From: Catenaria anguillulae PL171
Lineage: Eukaryota > Blastocladiomycota > Blastocladiomycetes > Blastocladiales > Catenariaceae
Direction: 5' to 3'
NCBI GenBank assembly: GCA_002102555.1
Contig: MCFL01000012.1
Span: forward strand, 1-64,000
Length of the DNA stretch: 64,000 nt
In this document: positions 43,301-54,745 of the stretch, in pieces
Layout: each line of letters begins with the position of its first letter
How positions within the stretch are numbered: position 1 is the stretch's first letter
The notes under the pieces: generated by a model
What the model saw: only the letters and a program-made list of their open reading frames with translations
Told to the model about the DNA's origin: nothing
The model's database searches: none
Program-made: the position numbers and the translations under genes

Positions 43301-44655
43301 AATCCCGAGTGACAACTTGATTACTGTACAGGAGGACGAGCGCAACTATTGGACCGAGCGTTGGGAAATGGTGCTGAGCAAAGTACCCAACGAGGCGCGC
43401 GAGTTTCTGGGTGCCAAGTTCATCCCGTTTCAAGAGTCGACGCTCAATGTATTCAACCGGTACGATTCCGGATCGGATGCACGCGGGTTTGGAGCAGAGT
43501 CGTACTGGTCGTCCATGGTCAAGGAAAAGGCGACAGGCAATGTACGTGCTCGTCATCGCTTCTTTGTTGAATAGGTTCCTCACTCTCATTTTGACACGTT
43601 GGGCGACACAGATTCACGTTGCACACGTGTACGAGGACCCGGGCAAGGCCTACGCCGTTCAAAAATGGAGCGCCCTCGTCAGCAAGTACTTTTTGTCCTC
43701 ATCCAGCACCCCATCTTCTCCCACTCTATACCAACACCCTTCATCGCCAACGCTCCCATCGCACGAGCTGCGAGGCCGCTCATTCAGCATGCGCGCTTCG
43801 TCCACGTCATCCAAAGCCGTACCGCCGCAACGCGCGCGATCGCCCGTCTCGGCAACGTCCTCTACCACATCCGTGTCGCTGTCGTCTGCCCTCGTCCACA
43901 ACCAAGTCGAAATCTTGCCGCTGGCGTCTGGCCAGGGCTGTGTGCGCATCACGCCCCTGTACCTTGTTGGACCCATGCACCTCATGTACCACGCTGACGA
44001 GCACGCACACGACAATTCGCCCGACATGCTCGCGCGTATTGTGCTCAAGACCTTGGCGCCGCTGCTCAAGGTCATGGATCATTTGTACAAGTTGCGCGAC
44101 GCGTACGTTCACCAATCGTCTGCGTCGTTGTCGTCTTCGCGCACGTCATTGTCAAGTTCGGCACCGACGTCTCTTTTCGAAGAAGCGCTCTGTACCGACT
44201 GGACCGTCGGACACATTCTGCACCCGGTGGCCGTTCATTATGCGTCGCCCATTACCCGCGAAATGAGTTTCCGGTACATGGTTCTTGACATGGTGCCCAC
44301 GTCTGTCGCGGCCGATAAGCACCGGTCGTCGTGTGCGCTGCTGGCCGACTTTTTGTGCCAAACGCTGAACGAGAAGGCCGTCAAGGTGGACGAATGGCTG
44401 CAAATGGACCGGCCAGAGGCCAAGCCGGATTCACGGCGCATCCGGCACGTGTTGGCACGGCTGGCCACAGTTCAAGATGCACACGAGTTTCGCGATGTGC
44501 GCAAGCTGGTGTCGAGGCTGTACAAGTCCGTCAGCAAGGAGCAGCAGCGCGAGGCCGCCAGAGGTCCTGTGGATGGGCAGATGCATGCGTTGAGCGCAAG
44601 GTCAATGACGGCTCCGCCGTCGACCTGGTCGTCGGCCGCCACATTGGTGGATTGA
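40355..44655 (+). CDS. Very long membrane protein of unknown family
   Basis: Exon 1 (40355-40415, MISTQGRFSTPGPARGKLLY) joins at a phase-1 GT-AG intron to an exon starting PSKSIPLAAERLANKPVSAR. TM1 is AIALLLLSAVVVWYASNLPI and a second hydrophobic stretch follows; part of this may be an unrecognised intron. A long acidic Pro/Ser/Glu-rich segment leads to TM2, WQVYVAISAVVFFAFAPFAG followed by RRR. About 600 residues of disorder come next. The C-terminal part looks folded: ERNYWTERWEMVLSKVPNEA, REFLGAKFIPFQES, VLKTLAPLLKVMDHLYKLRD and LCTDWTVGHILHPVAVHYAS. One frame change is needed at the CCCCC of 42003-42007, and one clean intron lies at 43542-43611 (N/IHVAHVYEDP). The total is about 1,400 residues. 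I recognise no domain. A tether or scaffold spanning an internal membrane is a guess. Confidence 0.6.
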
Positions 44656-45257
44656 GCCCGTCTCTTTCAACTTTTTCAGCGAACGGCAACAGTCAATTAT
44701 GGTCTATGCTTTTTGTTTTTTCGTTTCGTTTTTTGTCGTGTGCCACAATCTTTGCCCCAATCCGTCAGTTTCACCTTGATCTGCCTTAACCCACTGCCGC
44801 TCGGCGTCCACATCGTTACCACACCTGCATTTAGTATACTGCCAGTGCGACTGTTGTGACTTTTGGAATTTGAGGCAATTACCGACCTCGCATCAACACC
44901 AGGCCAGGGTCAAACAGAAAAAAAAATACGAGTTCTACATGTGTGATGCCAAGGGGGCTGCATGAGGTGAATGATGAGGAATTAGGCGAAAAGAACCTTA
45001 GTCACACCAGGAGACTAGTAGCGAGGGAAAAGAAAAAAAAAAAAAAAACGACATTGCTATAAGCGCATCCGGAACGACCAAAAGGCGAACGGGGCACGGA
45101 CAAAACAGACACGCGATAAGGAGGAGACTGCATGCAGCGTCGAAAAGAGGAAAAGAATGAATACTTGATAGTGTACGAGTCGCCGTCGAGTATGTGCAGT
45201 AATGGGGATATGGATGCGATGAGAAGAAAAAACGGCAAACTAGAGGAGCGAACACTA
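44656..45257. other. Convergent 3' intergenic region
   Basis: Between convergent 3' ends of the long membrane-protein gene and the first glycosyltransferase. It contains a run of 16 A at 45033-45048 and T-rich stretches around 44700-44740. No gene recognised. Confidence 0.45.
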
Positions 45258-46833
45258 CTACATGGAATACGCGCTGCAGGTAAACCTGCCCTTGACGATG
45301 CCCGTGATCCCGCCATCGCGATCCTCCAACCTGGGCACTGGCTCCATCAACCGGCACTTTCGATCTGCCGGATTGAAATCCCACGACCGACACTTCTTGT
45401 CGTCAATGCACTTGTTGCGGCACTCTGCAAGTGCCTTTGGGCCCTCGCCCGCCACAAACTCGTGGTACGCATCCGAGTTGCGCATCTTGTCAATGTGGAC
45501 AATCGGGTCGTCCGGATCCGTGTGCCTGCCCTCGACAAACACATGAAACAGGTCGTCAAAATGGACGGCGCATAGTGAGGTGACGTGCGTGCCACCAGTT
45601 CGGGCGTCGTTGAGCCTGCAGGCGTATGGTACAAGTGTGCGTGCGTGCGATGTGTCACCTTGTCCCACACATACTCCATGTCTTGCAACCGGGCCCTTGC
45701 TACCTGGGTTGCAAGATGCACTTGTTCCATGACGTCGGGCTTGAGATGATGGAACGTGATTGGCCGAATGCATGGGTTATGTGGATACCGGAACTTGTCG
45801 AGTGTTGGGGGTCTTGGTGCAGCTGGTACTCGAGGGGCAGCGTGGCTTGAATGCCCACGTCGCGCATGCACAGGGCAACCGTAATGTCGCCTGCCCAGCA
45901 CGTGTGATACTTGACAATGCACTTGTCGAGGACAGTGAGCACCTTGGCGACGGCTGCCTTGGACATGAGAATGCCCGACCCGCCGTGGGCGAATGCAGGG
46001 CCCTCGCCAAACTTTTGGACGCCATCGCATCCAACAAACAGTGTCGGGATGCCCATGTAGTGCACATCGGTCGGGTTGAATTTGGACAGAGTGTGGTGCA
46101 GGTTTTCCGTGAAGAAGTAGATGTCGTCATCGGCGATAATGTACCAGTCGGCGTCAGGAAATGTGCGATGGAGCAGCCCAATGGCAGGTAAAAACTTGAC
46201 GGCATCGTCCTTCCAGCCTTGCGTATCCTCGATGCGGCGCTTTTCGAGCAGAGGCGAAGGCATATTGTCTGAACCGCGGGCACCCAAGTTGGCCTTTGCC
46301 TTGTCTACAACGCCGTGCACCACGTCATGCATGGCGACCGGCGTGCCTGCTACGTTTTTCAAGTTGGCATCGCCCACAAGAATAAAGTTCTTGATGCTTC
46401 GGAGGAACGAGTTGTATTGAGCAGGGAAGCGCTTTTCAACCACGTCCTTGCCCGATTTCACCACCATGGCCAGGTTGTTGAACCGCGGGTCGGGCTGGTG
46501 GATGGACGTGGCGCCAGAACTTGTGTTGCCGCCCGATGAGGTTGGACTATTTGACGATGAAGAAGTCGAGTTTCGAGAGGGCGGAGCAGTCGGGGGTTTG
46601 CTGAGCGAGTCAAGGGATGGGCGTTGGTGCTGGGCAGCTCCCGACCCAGCGTTTGGGACAATGGTGGGTGCTCCTCCTGGTGGGCTGTCGACGGGCATGA
46701 GGGCAAAGAGGGCGAGCACCGCGATGGCCGCGAGCACAAGCCGCAGGCGGTGACGATTAACGGTGATGGTTGTGGTCATGGGTGCAGCTTGGCTTTCGGA
46801 GGACTGCGACAATACATTGAGATTTCCTTTCAT
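45258..46833 (-). CDS. Fringe-like (GT31/DUF604-type) glycosyltransferase, PAN-like tail, copy 1, with frame changes
   Basis: Type II Golgi protein: a short cytosolic N-terminus, TM anchor LRLVLAAIAVLALFALMPV, then a Ser/Pro stem. The catalytic part begins LAMVVKSGKDVVEKRFPAQY and IKNFILVGDANLKNV. DADWYIIADDDIYFF holds the DDD metal-binding motif. PTLFVGCDGVQKFGEGPAF, FAHGGSGILMSKAAVAKVL and KYHTCWAGDITVALCMRDVG complete a Fringe/C1GALT-like fold. The C-terminus is Cys-rich (CRNKCIDDKKCRSWDFNP, RKCRLMEPV, GRFTCSAYSM) and resembles a PAN/apple module. Two missing bases are needed, at the run 45807-45811 (after HQDP) and at 45595-45596. Donor, acceptor and linkage are unknown; beta-1,3 transfer to a protein glycan is inferred from the fold. 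Its neighbour is a paralogue in the same orientation. Confidence 0.82.
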
Positions 46834-47238
46834 AAATGATGCTCAAGCAGGGAGAGCGAGGCCTCACGAGTCGCCTCCGAGTCGGCAGGCTTGGTGAACG
46901 AAACCGTGACGCCTTTTACGTTATGGGGCGAGATCTTCAAGTTGTCGTGCAGCAACACCGACGTCCTGGCCTTGCGCTTTTATGTAGGTCTTGTGTGAGT
47001 CCATATTAATATCCTGCCTCCGCACACTCACATCATGGACCCACCCAAGAGCAGGTTTAGTTCTGAGCAGCATGCAACAGCATGTTCGCAGCACCGAGTC
47101 ATGGTGTGTTCCACTCCGACCATCCATCGCTCAATTTCAGTATGAATAGTATTCAAGTCATTATTATACCACTGCTGCAAAGTCAATCACGTCCTATTCG
47201 TCGCACCAACCATTCAAGCAAGCCGATTTCCGAAGCAA
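46834..47238. other. Intergenic region between tandem glycosyltransferase genes
   Basis: Holds the copy 1 promoter and leader (left end) and the copy 2 3' flank (right end); both genes are on the minus strand. No other feature seen. Confidence 0.45.
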
Positions 47239-49422
47239 TCACAACTCCCGCTTCTCGCATGCAAACAGCCTATCCTTGCCCACCTTCTTCTCTGCTCCCT
47301 CTCGCGCACCCGTCACCCACCCGGCTGCCGGTTCCATCTTGACGAGTGAGTCAAACAAGCGACACCTTTGGCTCTCCGTATCGTAATCCCACGTCAAGCA
47401 TGAAGCACCACGAGTCTCGCTCTTTGCAGACTTGCCGCTCTTCTTGCCGTGCGACTCACACGCGTTCATGCATTTTTCGGCGCTCGCTAGCTGAGACGAC
47501 GAAATCAATGGCGACGTTGCCTGTGTGCTCTTGTCGCTCAGCCCATTTGCATCCGACGGGCTGCCAACACCTACCGCCCTGCGCTGTCCGCGGACCACCC
47601 GATCGCCGACCATGAAAGCCCTCCAAATGTCACCCAAGTTCACGGGCGAGTAAAATGGCGACACGGCCGCCGCCAACTTTGCCCCGCCGCCATTCTTTTC
47701 TGTTGTCGCTGAGGAAGCATAAAGCCACGGATGTGTCTTTGGGGATACTTTCGATTCCATCTTAGATACGTACTTTGCCTTGTACCCGGCCGACTGCTCT
47801 GCATTCTTCAACTTGTCCAAGTCGCCCGCGCGCAAATGATGCATGCTCAACGGGCGATCACAAGCTGCACCAATATGAATTGGGAAAGCCCACTTGTCAG
47901 ATCCAGGGTTGTCTTGGTAGAACCGGAACCCATAGCCAATGTCCGAGTGGCGAATGCCAGAGTCGCGCAAGCACAGGGCCAGAGACACGTCGCCCGCCCA
48001 GCACTCAAAGTACTTGGGAATGCACGTATTGAGGTTGGGCAGCAGCGCTTGGACCGCGCCGCGTGAGAGGATAATGCCGCCGCCACCGTGCGCAAACATG
48101 GGGCCTTGGCCAAACTCGGTCACACCATCACAGCCGACAAAGACATTACCAGAGCCAAAGTAGTGGCGGTCTGAAGGCTCATAGTGCGAAAGTGCCGCAT
48201 GCACTGATTCCATGAAGAAATAGGTGTCATCATCGGCGATCAGGAACCTGGAAAGGATTACTCAAACAGTCAGGATTTCCGCCCAAGATTTGTTTGCATG
48301 AGAAGACATGACTGTGGCGTACCAATCGGCCTTGGGGAACTGCCGGTACGCCTCTCGCACACTGGGTAAGAACTTGTACGCATCAAACTTCCATCCCCGG
48401 GTATCCTCGATCCGAGTTGGCTTGGTTTTTGCGACCTCTTGAGATTGTTTCAGGTTGGACTGTTTCTTCTTCGGCTCCTGACTGTCCTCGGCATTGGGCC
48501 GCTTGCCCCCGCTATCGGCCCCATCGCCCTCAATCTCGTCGTTCTCGTCCTCATCCGACTTCTCCGTCACTAGCCGGACCGGATTCACCACGCTTGTCAC
48601 CACATCCACCATGTCTACGCCCGTGTCGCCCACGTTTTCGATGTCGGCGTCCCCAACGAGAATGAGGTTCTTGACTCCGCGCAAACTGGTGGCCAAAAGT
48701 GGTGGGAACCGATCTTGGACCACATCCTTGCCGGATTTCACAATGACAGCGTACTGAGCCCAGCGCGGATCGCCTCCATTTGCCGGCCTTTGCGAAGGTG
48801 CTTGTTTCTGTACCGGTGCAGATTTGGAGCGCGAGCCAGAGGACGATTGTGTGTCGACCAAATCTGACGATGACGAGGGCGGGCGATCCATACCATTGAC
48901 GTCGTTCGAGCTCGAGAGCCGAGTGTCCTTCGATGTGGAAACGCGCGCGGCAGATAACGCAACGCCGTCTTCGACCAGCAAATGATCGAGCGAGGTGCCA
49001 TGGCTGCCTGCGTCCCTGTCGGACGTCTTTCCAGTTGCATGCCCGTGCGTTGGCGCCTTTGGCGACGGTGGCAACGACGCGTCATCCACGTCCGCGCTGG
49101 CCGCACTTGCACGCGCGTTGGCGTCGCTCTTTCCAGAGGATGCCTTGGGTGCTGGTAGCGGGTTGCCGACGTTCGCCAAGACCTCGTTTGCATGTGCTTG
49201 TGCATTGGCCTGTTGCTCAAGAGCTGACAAGTCTGCTTGCTTCTTGTCGTGCTGGTCGCTGCTGCCAGGCAAAAGGAGCGAGCCCACAAACACCAGCGTG
49301 AGGACGAGAAGTACTTGGCGAAAGGTCTGGCGCGGCGATTGGACGCGCTGCGGGTGTCGAGTGGGCAAGAGGGGCTTCGAGTGGTAAGTGGACGAACGCG
49401 ACGATTTCGGTAGTTGTAACAT
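47239..49422 (-). CDS. Fringe-like (GT31/DUF604-type) glycosyltransferase, PAN-like tail, copy 2
   Basis: Exons 49422-48323 and 48247-47239 give 702 residues with no frame change. TM anchor VLLVLTLVFVGSLLLPG at about residues 38-54, then a 170-residue Ser/Asp-rich stem. The catalytic region parallels copy 1: YAVIVKSGKDVVQDRFPPLL, GVKNLILVGDADIENV, KADWFLIADDDTYFFMESVH (DDD motif), NVFVGCDGVTEFGQGPMFAH, GGGGIILSRGAVQALL and KYFECWAGDVSLALCLRDSG. It has an acidic/Lys-rich insertion of about 50 residues (DEDENDEIEGDGADSGGKRP and beyond) before RIEDTRGWKFDAYKFLPSV. The intron falls in DW/FLIADDD, which copy 1 lacks. The C-terminal Cys module (EKCMNACESHG, SCLTWDYDTESQRCRLFDSL, DRLFACEKREL) matches copy 1 in spacing. 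Confidence 0.88.
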
Positions 49423-49948
49423 GGTGTGCAAGTGTCCTGAGGGGGTTCAAGTCTAAGTTTCGAGGAAACAGTCAAGACAAGTTGTCGCTTTATGCGCTTC
49501 TAAGTTCTGAGCAGTACGCCCGGTTTATTGATTTTACCGAAAGAGCGAGAGGATAGAGCATTGATATCCGAACCAACATGACCTTTCATTCGTGACACAT
49601 ATATGGCAGCAGACGACGCGTCACTCGCAGTCCATGGAAACACTTCACGTGACTCCACCACAGTATTGCGCGCGTTTCTTCTGTTCTCACTTCTCCCTTT
49701 GTCTGGTGTGTCCGAGCCGGGAGTCTGCGCATATGGCCGTATCGATGTCGATATCGTGTGGACTCTGAAGAATCCCCGTTGTCGAATGAACCGTCAATCA
49801 ATGCACGCAGCGTTCTCCATTGCGCGAACCTCTCTGTCATCGCACTGCGCCGATTCCCATCGTCGCACTAACCTTACACGGCTTGCCCTCTGCCGCGTTT
49901 CCTCACACCTGCACACCTGTCTGCTCCTTCTCGGCGAGTGCAAGCATC
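49423..49948. other. Divergent intergenic region
   Basis: Between glycosyltransferase copy 2 (minus) and the pseudouridine synthase (plus). A plus-strand frame is open through much of it (49603 onward) and would extend the synthase N-terminally in its downstream frame. The composition is poor and I take it as leader. Confidence 0.4.
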
Positions 49949-51691
49949 ATGGATACCACAGAGCAAACCTCGCAACCCATCAAGCGCAAGGCCGACGAGT
50001 CACGTCCTCGCCCATGGATCCTCATCCTGACGCGACCTCGGGTCCACCGGAAAAGCGGGCCAAGACGGGCGAATCCGAGAGCACAGAACCCGCTGAGTCA
50101 CCTGCGCCGGACGCCGATGCCGACGCGAGCAGCACGTCTGCCGACCCCAATGCCGGCTCGCAACCTGCCAGCGCCAAGGGTAAAGGCAAAGGCAAGACCA
50201 AGTCGAAAAAGGCCAAAAAGGACCCTTCGAAACTGCCTCCAAAGTACAATGAGCGCCGCGGCGAGCACCAGCAAGAAACGCGCGGGCGCCTTGCCCCGGC
50301 CGACTTGTCGCCCGAGGAAATTGAAGCACGCAAGGCGCGCCGGCTCGGCACAAAGCGTAAGGTGGCGGTGCTCATGGGCTTTTGCGGGACCGGATATCAG
50401 GGGATGCAGCTCAACAAGGGCGCAAAGACGATTGAGGGCGAATTGTTTGCTGCGCTGGTTCAAGCAAAGTGTGTATCCGAGGACAATGCAGAGGACATTA
50501 AGAAGATCGGATTCCAGAGGGCGTGCAGGACGGTCCGTTTTTTCTTTTTTTTTTTTCTGTCATCCACGGCCAAAGCGGACATGAAAACTAAAGATCATAT
50601 GTGTGCATTGCGTGGTTCCAGGACAAGGGCGTTCATGCTGTTGGCAACTTGGTTTCGTGCAAGTTGGTTGTAGACCATTTGGAGGATCCAGTTGCAGCCA
50701 TCAACGACCAGCTGCCACCCCAGATTCGCGTTTGGGACATTGTGCGCGTCATCAACTCGTTCGACTCCAAGAACCACACCGACGGACGGCTGTACGAGTA
50801 CCTGCTGCCAACCTACATTTTGGCGCCCGTGCACGACTGGAACGAGCGGATTGCCGCGGCAAAGCCCTACACGCTCAACCCGACGCGCCGCCCGGTGCTC
50901 AGGCGACCAACGACTTTTACATTGATCCGGCCACGTTGGAGGTGGACCGGGCGTACCGGATTTCCCAGGACGAGCTGGCAAAGCTGAGAGACATTTTGCA
51001 AATGTACTGTGGGACGCACAACCATCATTGCTTTACGCTGCGCAAGTCTGCCAAGGATCCATCGGCCATGCGCTACATCATGGACTTTACCGTGAGCGAG
51101 CCCGAGGTGTATGGGTACAAGAAGGAGGATGGCGAGCATGTCGAGGTTGGCGAGTGGGTGTCGATCAAGGTCAAGGGTCAGTCGTTTTTGCTGCATCAGG
51201 TACATCCATCAAGCTAGATTGATTCCTGATCCTTTGCTCACGTCAACGCTTTATGCAGATTCGCAAAATGATTGGCTTGGCCATCATGCTCATGAAAACC
51301 AACACGCCGGCCGCTCCACTGCTGCCCAACCTTCTCTCTGGCGAATCAACCAAAGTCAACGTGCCAAAGTCGCCCAGTGTTGGCCTGCTCCTCAATCAGC
51401 CGCTGTACCACTCGTACAACAAGCGCGCGGGGACCAAGAACGCGACCCAATCGATTTCGATAAGCACGCCGAAAAGATGGCTGCTTCAAGCGCGAGCACA
51501 TCTTTGACAAGATTGTGCGCGAGGAGCACGAGAGCAAGTGCTTTGGCGTGTGGTTTACCCTGCTGCAAAAGTACCCTTATGCGTTCCGGTACTTTAACCC
51601 ACAGGGCGAGATCCCTGAGGGGTACAAGTGCAAGGATGACGATATTCCCGGTGTGCAGGAGAAGGAGGAGGCGGATGGGTTTGATGAGTGA
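49949..51691 (+). CDS. PUS1: tRNA pseudouridine synthase, Pus1/TruA type, with frame changes
   Basis: Isomerises uridine to pseudouridine in tRNA and some snRNA or mRNA. Start ATG 49949 ([20 protein letters not shown]), then a nuclear-type basic, Lys-rich N-terminus ([19 protein letters not shown]). The core opens [20 protein letters not shown]. The catalytic Asp lies in [20 protein letters not shown], where the slash is intron 1 (50533-50621), so Asp is the first codon of the exon. [20 protein letters not shown] and [10 protein letters not shown] follow, then [35 protein letters not shown], and after intron 2 (51200-51258) [15 protein letters not shown]. The C-terminus is [15 protein letters not shown]...GFDE. 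Frame changes are needed near 50022, 50894, 51424 and 51476, each one missing base. Confidence 0.92.
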
Positions 51692-51796
51692 AGGCGGGTG
51701 TCTGGGTCGTGGGTCAAATGATTTTCTTGCATGAAACCGAGGTATGAACAATACACACAAATACTCGTATACAGGCCAAATGTATGGAACCAACAA

Positions 51797-52742
51797 TCAA
51801 GAGAGCGGCGGAAGGTCGTCGCGCGCCTCGATGAGCATTTCCTCTCCTTGAGCCAACACCTCGTCGACTGCCGTCATATCCATCTCAACCAAGGGACGCA
51901 TCTGATCCTTGAACTGTTGCTGCATGGCATTGCGCTGCTCGAGCATCTCGACATACTTTGCCTTGAGCGCCTTCAACTTTGCGAGATCCTGCGCCACCTC
52001 TTGCTCGACCTTTTCCCTCTCGCGGCGCAAATCCGTAAACGACGTGTGCAACACCTGATTGCGGATCGCCTCGACTGCCTTGAACGGATCCGGCATCAAC
52101 TCATACAGCTCTTGCAGCGTCAAGGGCTCAGGCATGGTGCCCGCTGCTGCTGCCCTTTCCTCCTTATCGCGACCTGCAGCCTTGCCTCGTAAATGTCGCG
52201 ATCGAGCCGATCGAGCTTTTCCTTGAGCTTTTCCGTGTGCAGGAACCATACGAGGTGTCGCTTGGACCGCTCAATCACATAGTGCCGCACGCCGTCCACG
52301 TAGGCTTGCGCCTGTTGCGGGTCGTCGCGCGACATGTTTGTCAGTTCAGTTTTCAGGTTTTCGACAGTGACGGGGGCAACGATTAAGTCGAGAAACTGGT
52401 CGAGTGATTTGACGAGCAGGCGGAAGCGGTTCGACATGACGGGTTCTTGGTAGCCTGAGGTGTTGTTGGCGCCCGCGTCCGTTGGGTTTTGGTGTGGGGC
52501 AGTCAGGTCGACTTCAGTCGCTGTGGAAGAAGCAGCGGCCGGCGGGGGTCGGTAGGCGGCGTGGGAAAGTAGAGCTCCAAGAGGGACGGGGTGGCCGGCA
52601 AACTGAGAATAACATTGTCGGGCGGCGGGGGAACAGGGTGATCGACCGACAAGGGGTAGTCGGCGGGATCCAAAGTGTTGTCGTCGTCTTCCACCGAGCT
52701 GGACCTGGGCGGCGAAGAGGGCGGGGATTGCGGGTCGACCAT
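51797..52742 (-). CDS. Coiled-coil protein of unknown function, with frame changes
   Basis: ATG 52742 opens a Pro/Ser/Asp-rich N-terminus (MVDPQSPPSSPPRSSSVEDD) with a hydrophobic patch NVILSLPATPSLLELYFPTP. A missing base near 52520 links it to EVDLTAPHQNPTDAGANN and a helical domain (SNRFRLLVKSLDQFLDLIVA, YVDGVRHYVIERSKRHLVWF). A second missing base near 52185 links that to EPLTLQELYELMPDPFKAVE and a long coil (DLRREREKVEQEVAQDLAKL, KALKAKYVEMLEQRNAMQQQ). The protein ends EEMLIEARDDLPPLS, about 315 residues. A small scaffold or complex subunit (Mediator-like or ESCRT-like) is possible; neither family consensus is satisfied. Confidence 0.6.
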
Positions 52743-53059
52743 GGCTAGGAGACGAGGGCGTAGTAATGCTTTGGGAGAATTTCATCGAGTTGGCACTTGG
52801 GGTACAAAGTCCGCCGGTACCGGTTGCAACATAACATGCCGGTGTGAGTTGTGAACGACATTTTTGATCATGAATGCTTCATCACTGACGGCCGCCTGAC
52901 AGTGTCTGCCGTACCATTTGGTGCGTTGTGACAAGAACTCACTTGACGGCTATCGACGTCTTTGTGTCGTGAGAGGTTCGTATATGAAGACGACATTCAT
53001 TGAGTCTGTATGGGAAACGGGCAAGGGAAACAAAAGCAACGACAAAACATCCTGAATGT
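52743..53059. other. Intergenic region
   Basis: Carries the promoter of the coiled-coil gene and the uncertain 3' end of the secreted-protein gene. Nothing else recognised. Confidence 0.4.
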
Positions 53060-54065
53060 CCAAGGTCCAAACACATGGAACCTCACTTTACAGGCAACGG
53101 TCATGAGTGCAGCCACAGCCGCCAACACAAGGACGACACGGTCACCATCGCCTTGCCGGCACCACTGGGCTTGTCGGCCCCGGCAGCAGTACCAGCGCCA
53201 CCGGTCGACGACGCACCCGACTCGGTCTTGACGGCCAGCTGCAGCTCCACCTTTTCACTGTTCTTGATCCACTCTTCACCGCACTTGGCCGTCAGCAATG
53301 TCTTGTTGTGGCCGGGTTGGAGCGTGACGAGAGGGCAGCCAGGCCAGCAAACGACGACTGCATCTGGACAGGCGGTACTGCTTTTGCGTGCACTCGGAGC
53401 AAAGCACAGGCTGCGGCCAGGCATCGGCAGTGGCGTTGGCGGCAACCTTGGCCTCTTCGAGCGCCTTGGACTGCTCGAGGGCGCAGTAGGCGTTGCTGCC
53501 CTTGGACGACGTCAAGCAGTATTGTTGTAGTGCTGTTGGTTGCGAGGTGCGAGAAAAATGTCAGAATGGCCACAAAAGGCAAACTCACACCACGCAGGCA
53601 ATGGACATGTCATACGTAGAAGGCAGCAACAATGGCAGCGCCAAAGGTCAACTGATTACCACACTCGGGCACCTGCGACACGGCCTTGAGTGCAGCCTGT
53701 GCCTTGTCCGTGCACGCTTGCCACAGAGCTTGGTGAGCTTGGGCTCGAGCGCAGACGAGTTGGACGGCGTGCCCGTACAAACTTTGCCACCTCGCACTCG
53801 GGGTCCAGGAGCAAGGGCTGGACGGTTTCAGTGACGAGCTTGCCGCATGCTGGCGGAAGGGTGGCAACGTTGCCGAAAAAGATGGCCGTCAAGCCAGAGC
53901 CGCCAGGAAGCGTCGAGTTGCCCGCGGCGGGAGTCGGAGAGTTGTTGCCGGCGTTGGCGGTGCCGTTGTTGGTGGGGGAGGGGTCTGGCCTTGGGGTTGC
54001 GGCAGGGCCGTGGCGGACAGCACGAGGGCCAGGATGGCGAGCAAGAGCGAGGCAGGAGAACGCAT
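53060..54065 (-). CDS. Secreted Cys-containing protein, possibly GPI-anchored, with frame changes
   Basis: ATG 54065 encodes a clear signal peptide, MRSPASLLLAILALVLSATA, with likely cleavage after ALA-type residues. After one missing base a Thr/Asn/Pro-rich stretch follows, then SGLTAIFFGNVATLPPACGK, LVTETVQPLLLDPECEVAKF, ACTDKAQAALKAVSQVPECG and NQLTFGAAIVAAFYV. A further exon from about 53524 reads CLTSSKGSNAYCALEQSKAL, EEAKVAANATADAWPQPVLC and SECTQKQY. A final frame gives PLVTLQPGHNKTLLTAKCGE, EWIKNSEKVELQLAVKTESG and a Gly/Ala/Ser linker. Close to the end another frame offers VLVLAAVAALMTVA, a plausible GPI-attachment hydrophobic tail. At least four frame changes plus one intron are required, so boundaries are approximate. 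Regular Cys and NxT/S sites support an extracellular protein. Family unknown. Confidence 0.6.
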
Positions 54066-54745
54066 GTTGGTTGCAAGTGAAAATCTTGGTCTATGTACGT
54101 CGAGGATTGGATTGGATTGGATTGGAGTGAAGCGGCGAGACTGGAGTTGGTCTAAGTGGTGGGCACCAATCGATGGAGATTCTAATGGGCGGCCGGTTGG
54201 GACGACTGCATTCGCTTGTGCTTAAGTACATGTGCGATATTATAGAAGAGAGAGGAAGGGAGCGGGTACGGTTTTAGCTCCCTGTCTGTCCACGTGCACC
54301 AGTCCCCGCAGAATGCAATGCATTGCCATCTCTGTCATGACCAGCAGCAGCGCGTGGCGTTCGCTGCGGCTTCCCAACGCCTCCCGTCCTCACTCGCCAC
54401 ATTTGCACATGACGAGGACCCACCGCACTCTGTATCGCACGATGTGACTCAACATGACACGGCCACTTCTCACGCTCACAACCATCCATTTATATGAGCG
54501 TTGGCTCAGCCGATGTTAAATCAGATGTACTCCAGAGGCAAACAAGTGAAATGTAATGTTGTCACTAGGTACGAGACGACGAGACTTCAGCAAATATTCG
54601 GAATGATGAGGTATTCAACAGAGGACAAAGGCCTGGCCGAGCAGGCAAAGTGGGAAAGGTGGGAACCAGCAAGGACGAGAAGCGATCACGAAAGAAAATG
54701 TATACAACACACGCCGAAAAAAAGTGACAAACCCGACATGCACAC
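54066..54745. other. Intergenic region
   Basis: Promoter of the secreted-protein gene (left) and 3' flank of SHMT (right). It includes a GGATT microsatellite, annotated separately. No gene recognised. Confidence 0.45.
54104..54125. repeat. (GGATT)n pentanucleotide microsatellite
   Basis: Four full GGATT units plus GG, about 40 bases upstream of the secreted-protein ATG (in its 5' leader or promoter). Confidence 0.85.

Noticed and set aside
53610-53892. Separate short secreted proteins on the minus strand
   Set aside because: The pieces follow in order behind one signal peptide and are better explained as a single gene with missing bases and one intron.
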